64,000 nucleotides of DNA from the NCBI GenBank assembly GCA_020205615.1, contig CM035152.1, forward strand, positions 153,694,778 to 153,758,777. The letters are read 5' to 3'. The number at the start of each line of letters is the position of its first letter. Position 1 is the stretch's first letter. The stretch is from Panax quinquefolius (Eukaryota > Streptophyta > Magnoliopsida > Apiales > Araliaceae). The position numbers were made by a program, and so were the translations under genes. This document shows positions 32,608 through 44,449 of the stretch, in pieces. The notes under the pieces were generated by a model that saw only the letters and a list, made by a program, of their open reading frames with translations, searched no databases and was not told where the DNA came from.

Positions 32608-35405
32608 TGTAAGACCCCAAATTATTAATAAATGAAATTTATTTTCCTCTATTTATTATTTTGAAATAGTAAGGGTTGATTTGATTAATGTGGATAGTTA
32701 TGGGTAAAATACGCAAATATTTTGAATAAGCAAGTGGATATAAAATATTCATTATTATTTGGAATATTCGTTTGGTCGTGGAATATTCGTCTTCGTCGTG
32801 AATATTCGTATTGACGACGCAGATCTTTTGTGGGCCCGATAACTGAAAGCGATTGGATGAAGAAAACGACAAATATAAGTTGTTTATAAATAACGTGAGT
32901 AGTTATTCACGATTATCTTGTTGTTGGAATACCCGTGGGTAAAAACACACTAATCGGCGTTGTTGAACAAGAAGACACTCAGTATTGCACCAATTATTGA
33001 TTCTTACGTAAGAAGGCACTACTCAATAATTGTTACAAATGATTCTTATCGCTCAAAGATTTTATTTTATTGATTCAATAATTCTTTGCGATTGATATTT
33101 TATATTACCGTTGTTTCAATAAATTGTCATTACATAGTATTTTCCATTATCTGAGCAATAATTCATATTATCTCAATAATATTATTGGATAACATCATTG
33201 GCAATGTCTAGAAAGTTCTGCTCTAAGGAGAGGTTTGGTCACCTAATTGCGGCCACCAAGAAGTGAGAGAAATTCTTATTGAAAGCCCCTCTTTCTCGGG
33301 AAACTACCGCACGGTTGCAAAGATCTTGATTCTGTAATATTATTTGTGAATAATTAATTATTGATTTATATGATGAGGAAAATATTGATTTTATGTGGAT
33401 ATAGATGGAGAAAATTTTAAAATGACAATTGTTGAAAATTAATATTTTATATTTTTCTGATAAAATAATTCATTTAAATATATTATTTTAATAATATATT
33501 AATGATGATATTTTTACGATGAATGTGGGATATATGAGTATATGAGGAGGAAGAGTATTTTTGTGGCATTAAATGTTTAACACATATTTTGTGTGTTGGT
33601 GGACACAATTATTGACCGAAATTTGATTATAGCCTGTTAAATCGCCCGTTTGTGGATTTCGGTCAATTTTTGTTTGGAATTTGGAAAAACTTTCTTCTGG
33701 AAAGTTGTAGAGAATTGAATTTCCTATAAAAATACGAGAGATTCGAATTTTCTGATAAAAAGGCTATTTATTATGAATTATTGAAGTTCCGAAGCTCCGA
33801 AATAATTGATTTTTGGAAGTTTTAATTATTTTATAAAAGAAAAACATTTTTTAGATGTGTGAGCCTCATTTTACATGTGTTAGGTTGCTGATTTTAGATT
33901 CTCAAAGGTTGGCGTAGACAAAATTTTATAAATATATTATTATATTAAATTTTCTGCTTTGGTGTTCTAAGCGTTTTCCTATAAATAGGTGTTTTAGGTT
34001 AGAATTGAAAATCACACCGAAAATCAAGTTTTCTCTCTATATTATCGAGCATATTCTTGTGAGTATTTTGAGTATACTTTGAGTATTGCTATACTGGTCT
34101 GAGTTCAAGTCATAGCCTATATCCTGTTTCAATTTGTAAGTCTTGATCTTTCGAGGTAAGGGATGTTATTTTATTCGAAAATGATATTATTTCTTCAATA
34201 TCATTATGCCGAAATATTGGTTGGAAATTTTTATCAAATTTGGAACTTTTTCATGACGGGGTTACTATTCATGAGTTACTATTCACAAGTTACTATTTAT
34301 GAGTTATTATTCACGAGTACTATTCACGAAGCATGATGATGTTTTTTGTGAAATTTCTATCTTTTGGTGTCGGAGTTACTATTCACGTATATGGCACTAT
34401 TCACGAATACGGCACTATTCACCGAAAAATGAAATTTCTTCTTTTTGTCCAAAATATCTACTATGGATACTATCTTTGATTGTATCCATGTTTTGATCAT
34501 TCTTGAATTTTTCCCCACTGACGATTCTTGATGAAGTATTTTTGAACTTGGATTGTTTAAAATACGAATCCTTAATATTTGTTCTTTTGTTTCATCAATT
34601 CGCTTCCTTTAAAATATTTTTCATCATCCTCACCCTAAATGATGATATTATCAATATCTTTGGCACAAGTAGTGCAAAGATGAATGATTTCTTGATGAAT
34701 ATCTTTTGGCCCGTAGTGCAAAGATGAATAGGTGTTGAGATGAACATGGATCGATCGATTAATATCTTTGGCCGTAGTGCAAAGATGAATGTGTGTTTAG
34801 ATGAACATGACTAATCGATGAATATCTTTGGCCTCGTAGTGCAAAGATGAATATTTGATTCTAGATATATATTGATTGATGTTACTGGGGATAAAAGATA
34901 GATGATGAACTTTTAAATTCATATATAGAAGATAGTAGTTTGCATTCTCTACTTAACTCTTCTAATGAATTATTATTTCATTGCGAAGATTGATTTAAAA
35001 CTGGTTGTCTATTGTATTCTATTAGATTTTTCCCTCGTTGAGACTAACCATAATTTGTTGTATATTATCTTAGTCATAATATTCTTTACTTGGGCTAGTT
35101 GAGCTCACCCTTTTCCTTTTTGTTCCATTTTTCTTCTCAGGAGGCGAAATGTAGCGAGTACTAGTCGGGGTATGGAATGAAGGTTCTAGAGAGAGTTGTT
35201 TAGTAGTCCTCACCATTTTTGTAAAATAATGTATCAATAATTATGATGGGGATTTATTTGCGTGTGGATATTGTCTAGATAGCAATATCTGTATTTAAAC
35301 TCACAGTTTATATGTTGTAATAATAAAGTTGTAGTTATTTATGTACCATGTATTTGGCGACTCAGAATGGGTTGGATGGAATGGACCTATTTTGGGGGCG
35401 TCACA
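32608..35405 (+). repeat. E 3' LTR
   Basis: 2798 bp, TGTAAGACCCC to GGGGCGTCACA. It carries the palindrome CTTACGTAAG at 33003-33012, a TATA box at 33980-33988, short 'actattcacgag' repeats at 34259-34425 and the 'tagtgcaaagatgaat' array at 34655-34855. It shows the uninterrupted form of the F insertion site. Confidence 0.9.
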
Positions 35406-35410
35406 GTAAG

Positions 35411-35970
35411 GCGAGTCTATAAGCCACAGTTCTCACTCGATCGAGGATTTCGAATGGCCCAATTAAATCGAGGGTTGAGATTTCCTCTTTTCATCGACTC
35501 TTGTTTCTAGAATAACACCTTCTTGAACCTTCTTCTTCGTATTCATCAGCTCCGGGTCTGTAACTTGAGCGACTTTTAACTTTATCGACTAAAGTCAATT
35601 CAATTCGTATATTTGATACCACGTGGGTCCCTAGAGTCTTTAACTCTATCTTCATCATTTGTAAGTTATACGAAATGGGTTTTTGTGTTAATAACGTCAC
35701 ACTCGTAATCGCATACGATCTTCTACTCAACGCGTCAGCTACCACATTAGCTCTTCCACGATGATATTGAATGGTATGGTCGTAATCTTCAACAGCTTGA
35801 GCTAACGTCCTTGGCGCATTATACGTTCATTTTGGTTGAAGAAATATTTAAGGGTTTTAGAAATGGGTTTTGTACTGGGGTCAATACAAAATTCGATTTC
35901 ACGCTCTGGGGGTAGGCCAGGAAGTCTTTAGGAATACGTCAGGAAATTTATTAACGATAGAAAAAAAAAT
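35411..35970 (-). pseudogene. A2 integrase C-terminal start, RNase H scrap and RT N-terminal fusion
   Basis: In the minus direction the RT N-terminus (35970-35855) is fused in frame through PISKT to LKYFF of RNase H. It runs through the RNase H end and tether, with [12 protein letters not shown] encoded at about 35745-35710, and then joins the integrase C-terminus at about 35495. Both junctions are the same as in B. RT and integrase cores are absent. Confidence 0.8.
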
Positions 35971-36112
35971 GTGACTCTCATCCCAAGACTTGGATAGTAT
36001 GTCACATTGATACCTATCAACTTACCACCGTTATTCACGGCTTCCCTACAGAAAGTCTGGCTTCAGTGCATTCTACAGAAGGAAGTCACTAGCGAAAGGC
36101 TCAGGGCTCTTT
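35971..36112 (-). other. Unrecognised replacement segment (A2 copy)
   Basis: It sits in the same place as in B, between the protease linker and the RT N-terminus. It shares 'ggaagtcact', 'cagaaagtctggcttc' and 'gtcacattgatacctatcaactt' (plus strand) with B. Confidence 0.6.
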
Positions 36113-36560
36113 ACTTATGGCTTATTATAACAGAGATTGACTTTAGTGGTTTGGTTGCTTTAATTCGCATAACAGGTTGGTTAGGAATATGAAAGCTAAC
36201 AACCTTACAAAAATAATAAATTTTGGCATGATGAGTAGTTAACCAATCGATTCTTAAAATCACATCAAGGGCAAGTATTTTTAAAGAGATAAGATCAACA
36301 AGTAATGTGAAAGTGTCAATTTGAATCAATAAGATTTATAAACAGTGGAGGTAACGAAGATTTCTACTAACGAAGTTTCAACCAATAAGTTAAAGTCTAA
36401 CTTCTCTGGGGTTAAATTTAAACGTTGAGCGCAAGCAAGAGAGATAAAAGAATGAGTAGAACCGGTATCTAATAAGGTATAGACTTCGCAAGAATTTATA
36501 ATTAACTAACCCGTGATAACTTCGTACGGGTTACTAGCTTTTTGAGAAGTCACAAAAAAC
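36113..36560 (-). pseudogene. A2 protease
   Basis: The minus strand keeps an intact catalytic DTG at 36469-36461, followed by STHSFISLACAQRLNLTPEK. A downstream open stretch (36329-36111) covers DLISLKILALDVILRIDWL and HHAKIYYFCKVVSFHIPNQP. A frame change separates the two. This is the best-preserved protease active site here along with those of G and E. Confidence 0.78.
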
Positions 36561-37747
36561 GCTCTTCCTGAAACCACCGACTTTGTTTTGTCCGTATACG
36601 CCTTTGGTGCCACCATCCCAGCTAGACTTGATTTCGCTACGAGACAAAATCAAGCTATGTGACCGTCTTTTCCATAACTAAAACATACCTTGGAAGGCTG
36701 TGAACAGTTTGGACTTATGTGTCCCTCCTCTTCGCATCTGTAGCATCTAACTAGCGGTCGTTTTCCTCCCCTAGAATTTGTTGCTGGTGTTGGTGCTGCT
36801 GCCAACGTCTTCCCATCATCGTTAAATCTTCTCTTCTTGAATTTTTCACTTCTATTATCTTGGCCATGATTACCAATCAAGTGGTTACCATTCTTGGCAT
36901 GATAATTTCCCCACGATGGTTATCATTGTTCCGATGGTAAGTTGCCGGACGATTATTATTATTATTGTGTTGTTGGTCGTTGCCTTTTGGTTGTCTTGAC
37001 TCATTATCGCGATTCAATAACTCGAGCCCTATTCACAACATCCTAATATAAACAAAGTTTGTGAGAAATGAGGTATTGACGTATATCGAGTTTCAAACCT
37101 CTTAGAAACATTCGCGTCATTCGCTCCTTATTATCGACCAAATGGGATGCAAACCGGGATAACTCCGCAAATTTAGCCTCGTATTGCGACAGGGTCATAT
37201 TGTTTTGCTCCAACTTGATGAATTCCACCTCCTTCATGTGACGAATACTTTCGGGAAAGTACTTGTCGTTGAACAACTCTTGGAACTTCTCCCAAGAAAT
37301 CTTGAGTGCGTTAGGCTGAGTATGCTTTACAGATTCCCACCAATAATCCGCTTCTTCACGCAACATAAAGGTGGTGAAGGGAACCTTTTGCTCCTCTGAG
37401 CATTCCAAGACATCAAATATCTTGGTGATTTGCTTTATCCACGTCTTCGCCTTAAGTGGTTCTGGCTTTCCCAAAAACTTCGGCGGTCCCAGCTCCTTGA
37501 ACTGCTTAGCAGTGACAATCCGAGAGTTGGCAGTGTTTCCACCTGAATTTTGAACATGAGTCATTCTCTCTTGATGTTGCAAGAATTGCATAAAGCCTCT
37601 GAACATCTCATCGTTCATCATCTGATCGGTGTTGTTATTTACCTAAGGATTATTGTCTTCCTGTTGCACATTATCCTGGGTATTGATCGTTGGTGACTCA
37701 GCGGTCTCATGTGCTTCATTGCTGATCTCAACATTTTCAAATGCCAT
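36561..37747 (-). pseudogene. A2 gag (best-preserved gag in the window)
   Basis: The start is at 37747 (MAFENVE). The frame is open to 37043 except for one TAG at 37645-37643. It includes the GPPKFLGKPEPLKAKTWIKQ lead, the capsid domain with EEADYWWESVKH and FNDKYFPESIRHMKEVEFIK, and MTRMFLRGLKLDIRQYLIS. After a frame change at about 37040, the 36880-36650 frame carries the basic region and a complete CCHC knuckle, CYRCEEEGHISPNC, plus a second knuckle with its second Cys replaced by Tyr (CFSYGKDGH). Gag forms the particle shell and packages RNA. Confidence 0.86.
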
Positions 37748-37920
37748 TTTCAAACACTGTCACAAAACAAGGGTTAATTGACATATCACATATTATCCCT
37801 ATACTCTGACCGACCAATTAAATACCAAATAAACTTAGGTAGGTCATACTAGCGAAGGAATTCCTCGTCTCTCCCCTCCTAGTTCTTGTCTCACATCTCA
37901 GCCAGAGATCATATCCCTAA

Positions 37921-37932
37921 GCTTTGATACCA
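37921..37932 (-). other. Primer binding site of A2
   Basis: The minus strand reads TGGTATCAAAGC, two bases inside the 5' LTR boundary, as in B. Confidence 0.8.
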
Positions 37933-37934
37933 AC

Positions 37935-40893
37935 TGTGATGCCCCTAAAACAGGTATACATCAACCATCTTGAGTCGCCAAATACATGGTACATAAATCA
38001 AATACAAACTTAATTATACAACTATCGGGTAATATACGACAAAACATAGCTGAGAGTTTAAACAAGAATATTGTCTTCTAGACAATATCCACACTCAATG
38101 GAGTCCTCATTACAATTATTATCACACTATTTTATAAAAATAGTGAGGACTACTATAGCCACCTTCTTGGACCATCACTTCATTTCTCGACTAGTCCCAG
38201 CTATATATTCTCATTTCCTAAAGAGAACAGTGAAAGAAAAGGGTGAGCTCAACTAGCCCAATAAGAAATATTATGACTAAGATAATGCAGAATAAATTAT
38301 CCTTAGCCTTCAACAGTATAACAACTGATAGAATATAATAGACAACAAGTTTTAGATCAACAACTGCAGCGGAATAAGCAATCCATTAGAAGAGTCAAGT
38401 AGAGCATGATATCTACTATCTTCTATGATTTAAAAAGTTTTTCATCAAATTTATCGTTGAGACTCAGCATAATAAATAAACCACATTATCGAATCATCCC
38501 TGCACTACGGTCCAAGGATATTCATGTAATAATCAATGGTCATGATTATACCGAATAATCCCTTATCATAATCATACCAACAACTGTCCATCAATGCACT
38601 ACGAGCCAATGAGAACTTTTACCACATCATTTGTAACATTACGGGTCATGATTATACCGAATGATCCCTAGTCATAATCATACCAATCAACAGTCCATCT
38701 ATGCACGTAAGCCAAAGATGAATTTCATCACAATATAAGCATGAGGATGATGACAATGATATAAGCATTAATCAAACGAAATCAAATCAAACGAAATCAA
38801 GGATAAATATTAAAGACTTTAAATTTATCCAGAATAAAAAAATATCCAAATTGTCAACATGATATTGCTTTGTAGAGTAAAATTCAAGAATAATATTCAT
38901 GTACCAGAAATAATTTGGACATAAAAGAAATATAATTTTTGGGTAAATAGTACCCCATGAATAGAACCCTGTGAATAGTACTTCGGGAATAGTACCTCGT
39001 TAATAGTACCCCGACATGAAAAGTATCCCAAATACTCGAGTGAATAATATTCGGGTAAATAGTAACCTGTGAATAGTAACTCGTGAATAGTACTCCGGCA
39101 TGAAAAGTGCCCCGAATACCCGAGTGAATAATATTTGAGTGAATAGTAATCGGGTGAATAGTAACCCATGAATAGTACTCCGTCATGAAAAGCTCAATAA
39201 TTATCAAGAAAGCTCATAATAATATTTTCATGAAAAGATACTGGATGAAGCGCAAATATCAAGGATATTCTACAAATTTCATGGAGTATAGAAGCCAAAA
39301 CTTCAACAAAATGAGTATAAAATTCAAAATCTGAAACGAAATAATATTACTTAAATACTTTAGAGTATGGAAGAAAATATTATTTCAAGCGAATATTGAA
39401 CAAAAATAACATCCCTTACAACTGTTGAACGAAAATAATATTCCAACGAATATTTAACGAAGATAATATTCCTACGAATATTGAGCGAAGATAATATTCT
39501 TTATGAATATTGAACAAAAATAATATTCATAAGAATATGAAAAATAATATCTCTTCGAAATATGAAATAAATAATACCCTTACCTCGTAAGAAGACCGAT
39601 ACCGGAGTAGTGAAGTAGCGGATCACTCTCTCTTCTTTCTCCCTATAGCTTCTCTCTCTATAATTGCTCTTGTGAGTCTTAGTGAATTGGTGAGAATGTA
39701 GAAATAATGAGCTTCTATTTATAGGAAAATATAGTTTCGATAATTGCACATTTTGGGGCACAAAAAATTATAGTATAATACCTTCATCTTTTCCTTCATT
39801 TTTTAATTTAGTCCTGCAAGTATTATCAAACTTGCACCACCTCCCCTAATTGTATATCATGTGAATTAATAGTATAATCATGTGAATCAATAGTTCTATA
39901 CATGTGAAAATATGAATTACAGTATAGTACCTCCATCTATACCTTCATTTTTAACTTAGTCATGCAAGTATTATTAATCTTGCACCACCTCCCCTAATAG
40001 TACATAAATGTGAATCAATAATACACACATGTGAACAAATAGTTATAAGCATGTGAATTAATAGCAATTAATTGCTAATTTATCCGATTAATTACCCGAT
40101 TGGTCAGTATAACTTCCAGACATCAATTATTATCGAAATAAATATCGATTTCCACTAACACTAATAATCCCAACACAATAGAACTATCAATTTCATCTTT
40201 AATTAACACGAACATATTCATCATTAATATTATAACTCACAATATTTAATAACCAGGTCGTTCCTAGGAAAGAGGGGGCTTTCCGTTAAGAATTTCTCCT
40301 TATTGACGCGCAATTAGGTGACCAAACCTCTCCTTGACATAACTTCTAGACATTGTCAATATTATAAATAATAATATGAATAACTTTGTCGTCTCAATTA
40401 TTGATTTAATAATATAAAATATTATGCAGATGATATTGTGACAATAATTGAATCAATAATATGAGAGATATGATGCAACAATTACTGTATCAATAATTGA
40501 GTATAACTGAGTGACTTCTTACGTAAGCATCAATAATCAATACCGTGTGCTACTATGCAACCACGCCAGACATCGTATTTCTTTACTACCGTGTAGTTCA
40601 ACGGTTTAACAGGTAAAACTTTCGCCGTTATTTTTATAAAAAGATAATTATGTTGTTTTCTACTACTGCACAATACTTACGCTGTGGGGTCCACTAATAA
40701 TTGTGCTTGCATCTAATATTCCCTGTTAAAACGAATATTTCTCGACGATAGAATATTTTATAACAACTTGCTTACTTTGCAAAATTTGTAAATATTACCC
40801 ACAACTATAACATTATATCATATCCACACCATAATATTCAAAAATATATTTCGAGAAAATTTAATCTTTATTCATAAAAGTTGGGGTCTTTCA
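37935..40893 (-). repeat. A2 5' LTR
   Basis: 2959 bp, the reference for the A2 LTR subfamily. The terminus at 40893 reads TGAAAGACCCC on the minus strand, where TGTAAGACCCC would be expected. It has a TATA box at 39715-39723, 'gaatagtac' repeats at 38940-39185 and the CTTACGTAAG palindrome at 40518-40527. The bases after it, AAATT, begin non-LTR DNA. No gene is seen. Confidence 0.88.
39715..39723 (-). promoter_or_regulatory. LTR TATA box (A2 5' LTR)
   Basis: The minus strand reads TATAAATAG, followed by AGAAGCTCATTATT and a purine-rich stretch. Confidence 0.55.
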
Positions 40894-41755
40894 AAATTTA
40901 TATGAAAAGAAATATATTAAATCATACTCATAACTCAAAAGTGATAAAATCAAACACAAATGAACATAAACATCTCTAAGATATATTCAAATTCAGAAAT
41001 CCAACCACAAGTTCAAGTGTTTGATTAAATATGATTGCAAACATCTCTATAATACCAAACAAAGTCTCAACTAAATTACTAAAATAAAATTCATGACACT
41101 TAATTCACAAAAAACATAAATCATTCTAAGCCTAATTTTATTTATCTATAGATTTTAAGTTAGTAGGGAACCGATCAAACTCGTGAACTAGTTATCGGTT
41201 TATTGGGTCAAGCTGTTGAACCACCGAGTTACTTTGTATGATGATAGGTTTGTTCCGCTACTGACATTTGAGGTGGTAGCGTTTGCAGTATTTATATATG
41301 TAAACAAAACGCAATAATTTTGGTGCATTGGTTTAAGACTCAAATGTTGTGTTTGTGAGTTAAATAAGTTACCTTAAAATAAGTTGCTATTAAACGAATA
41401 AATTTTTTAAGTGCGTTTGAACTTTTAAGTGCTCTAAACGCATCAAACGCTACAAACGCAGACTAACTAACATACACATAAACATACTTAAAATTAATTA
41501 TGTTCTTTTAACAATATTTTTTTCTAACATAACTTATTTAACTCATAAATACAACACATTAAAAATAATGCAGTGCAACGTTATATCCGTTGCTTGTTTC
41601 CCCTTATCTAAATTAAGCAGGGATGGATTTTAAGACCTACTCGTTATATCCGTTGTTTTATTGCCCCTTACATGATGTGGTGAAGCTGAATCCAGATAGT
41701 CTGACCTGTATGCTTCAGGAGACAAAACAGATGAAACTTCAGAAGTAGAATCTAA
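40894..41755. other. Spacer not derived from an LTR element
   Basis: An AT-rich stretch of 862 bp between A2 and G, with no similarity I can see to any LTR or pol part of the window. It holds a direct repeat with GTTATATCCGTTG (about 41580 and 41643). Several AAACGC and GCGTTTG words lie in both orientations around 41260-41460. A 41-codon plus-strand ORF is at 41623-41748 (MDFKTYSLYP to QMKLQK). It may be old genomic DNA or a decayed DNA transposon. No gene is claimed. Confidence 0.5.
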
Positions 41756-44436
41756 TGTGATGCCCCCAAAATAGGTATACATCACCTATTCTGAGTCGCC
41801 AAATACATGGTACAGAAAATAACTGCAACTTTATTATTATAATTGTCGTGCAAAATACGACAACATATACTGTGAGTTTAAATACAAATATTGTCTTTTA
41901 GACAATATCCACACCCAAATAAAGTCCTCATTATAATTATTGATGCACTATTTTACAAAAATAGTGAGGACTGCTAAAATAACTATCTGGGACCATCACT
42001 CTATACCCTATTTGGTTCTTGCTATATTCTCGCTTCCTGAGAAGAAAAATGGAACAAAAAGGAAAAGGGTGAGCTCAACTAGCCCAGTAAAGAATATTAT
42101 GACTAAGATAATATACAAAAAATTATCCTTAGTTTTCAACAGGGAAAAATCTGATAGAATCTAATAGACAACAAGTTTTAGATCAACAACTGCAGCGGAA
42201 ATAACAATTCATTAGAATAGTTAAGTAGATAATGAAATCTACTATCATCTATGAATTAAAAAGTTCATCATCAATATTTTATCCCTGCAATATCAATCAA
42301 TATACATCTTGAATCAAATATTCATCTTTGCACTATGGGCCAAAGATATTCATTTGTATCACCAGTTGGTCATGTTCATCTCAACACCTATTCATCTTTG
42401 CACTACGGGCCAAAGATATTCATCAGGTAATCATTCATCTTTGCACTATAGGCCAAAAATATTCATCAAGTATCACCATTAAAGACTGAGGATGATGAAA
42501 AACATTTTAGAGAACGAATCTAGTAAGATAAAAGGACAAAGATTAGATATTCACACTTTGGTTTATCCATGTTCAAAAATACTCCATAATAAACCATAGT
42601 GGAGTAAAATTCAAGAATGAAGATCAAAACATGGATTCAATTTCAAGAATAAAGGTCACAACAAATAACTTGGAAGGAGAGAAAAAAAAAAAAAATTGTG
42701 AATAAAGATTGCAGTGAATAAGAATCGTGAATGAAGCACTCGTGAACATTAATCGTGAATGATTGCAGAAGTGAACGAAGACTTTCGATCATGAAAAGTT
42801 CCAAATTTGATAAAAACGTTTAGACCAATATTCCTATGAAATGATATTAGATGAAACGAAATTTTTAATCATTTCAAAAATTATAGAAACAATACTTACC
42901 AAAGTAAGTTCAAATTTAGGAATACAGGATGAAATGGAGTATGAAAGAAAATAATATTTCACACGAGTATTGCAATAAAATAATATCCTTTACCTTAGTA
43001 GAAGCTGAATTTGACTAGAATATCAGATATTATTCTGAGAAAATCTTGCAGAAAAACTACGCTCAAAGTATTCTTATATTCAAGAAAATACTCACAATAC
43101 TTTAGAATAAGAATTTTTGATTTGAAAGTGGTGTGTTGAGGAAGAAGGGTTATCCCTCTATTTATAGTGCAGGACGGAGAAAAAATTAAACGAAGCTGTC
43201 TAATTTTTCCCCGCCCACCTGCCTAACCTCTCCCTTTCTTTTGCCTAACTCTTCAATTCTTCAATATTTGGGACCACAACTTGGCAACTTGTTTGCAGGA
43301 GAATTTGACCACTAACTTAGAAAGCAGCTTTGCAGGAAGAGTTTGAAAATGAATTGCTCATTTTGAGGGCCCATACTTGGAAAATGCTTTGCATGAAATG
43401 CAGAAGATATGAAATAGCCATCCACCAAAAGACAAAGCATACGTATGTAGGAAAATTTCTTCCGCCCGCCAACTTAAAAAAGCATGCAAAAATTTAATTC
43501 ATATCCGTCCCTTTTTATCACACACACACACACACATATATTTATTATAATATTATAATATTATAATATTATAATATTATAATAATAATAAATATTTTAT
43601 TGGAGAAAATAATTATCAAACTTTCAACAATTATTTCATGCTAAAAAAATTCTTTTATTTACATCCACATAAAATAAATATTTTCTTATCTTATAAATCA
43701 ATAAATAATTATTCACAAATAATATTACAGAATCACAATAATGACAATCAGGCCGTTCCCAGGAAAGAGGGGGCTTTTTAATAAGGATTTCTCCTTACTA
43801 GCGCGCAATTAGGTGACCAAACCTCTCTTTGTGTAATTTCTAGACATTGCCAATAATGCTATCTAATAATATTATTCAAATAATATGAATTATTGATCCG
43901 ATAGTGGAAATATCATGCGTTGACAATTATTGAAACAACAATAATATAAAATATCAACGCAACAATTATTGAATCAATAAAATAAAATATTGAATAATTT
44001 CTTCTGTAATAATTATTGAGTAAAGCCTTCTTACATAAGAATCAATCATTCAAAAATACTATGCAATACCACGTCTTCTTGCAACCACGCCAGACATTAC
44101 TATATTTTAACCACCAGGTAATCCAACAGTGTTAACGATAACAATTACGTCATTATTTATAAAAACTCAAACTTGTCAATTTTTTCATCCGACCGTTTTC
44201 CGTTATGGGGCCCACAAATGGTTGCGCCATCGTACAAATATTCCCCGACAGCAAGAATATTTCACGACCAAACGAATATTCCCCGACAAAATGAATATTT
44301 TATAACCACTTGCTTATTTTGTAAAATTTGCAAATTTCACCCATAACCAAAGCATTCTATCAAATTAACACTTTGTTATTCAAAAATAATAATTAGAGAA
44401 AATTCAATTTTATTTATAAAAAGTTGGGGTCTTACA
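41756..44436 (-). repeat. G 3' LTR
   Basis: 2681 bp with ends TGTGATGCCCCC and GGTCTTACA. It contains three 'tttgcactacgggcc' units at 42315-42470, a TATA-like box (minus) at 43158-43166, and a (CA)n and 'ataatatt' microsatellite at 43519-43590. It also has the conserved 'gcgcgcaattaggtgacc' block near 43800. No gene is seen. Confidence 0.88.
43519..43590. repeat. Microsatellites in the G LTR
   Basis: A short (AC)n run is followed by about seven 'ataatatt'-type units. It is simple slippage-prone DNA. Confidence 0.85.
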
Positions 44437-44449
44437 ACCTCCCCTTCTT
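44437..44449 (-). other. Polypurine tract of G
   Basis: The minus strand reads AAGAAGGGGAGGT directly before the 3' LTR. Confidence 0.85.

Larger units (their letters stand above)
25444..35405 (+). mobile_element. Element E: deleted Ty3/gypsy chromovirus with both LTRs
   Basis: LTR ends are TGTAAGACCCC and GGGCGTCACA. The target duplication is GAAAG (25439-25443) against GTAAG (35406-35410), with one mismatch. The B homolog at the site supports GTAAG as the original. Primer site and polypurine tract are present. The internal region (29572-32607, 3.0 kb) keeps gag, protease and scraps of RT, RNase H and chromodomain. RT and integrase cores are deleted. Solo LTR F sits in the 5' LTR. Confidence 0.88.
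3385..40893 (-). mobile_element. Element A2: non-autonomous Ty3/gypsy chromovirus, split by nested insertions
   Basis: Host sequence of the nested stack. Its own parts are the 3' LTR (3385-5552, 11349-11887, 23764-25155), the polypurine tract (25156-25168), the internal region (25169-25443 and 35411-37934) and the 5' LTR (37935-40893). B, C (with D inside) and E (with F inside) were inserted later, each with a 5 bp target duplication. The internal region keeps gag, protease, a short reverse-transcriptase/RNase H fusion, the integrase C-terminus and a damaged chromodomain. The RT core and integrase core are missing. The left end is lost at the 3384/3385 junction, so no target duplication can be read for A2. 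Confidence 0.8.
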
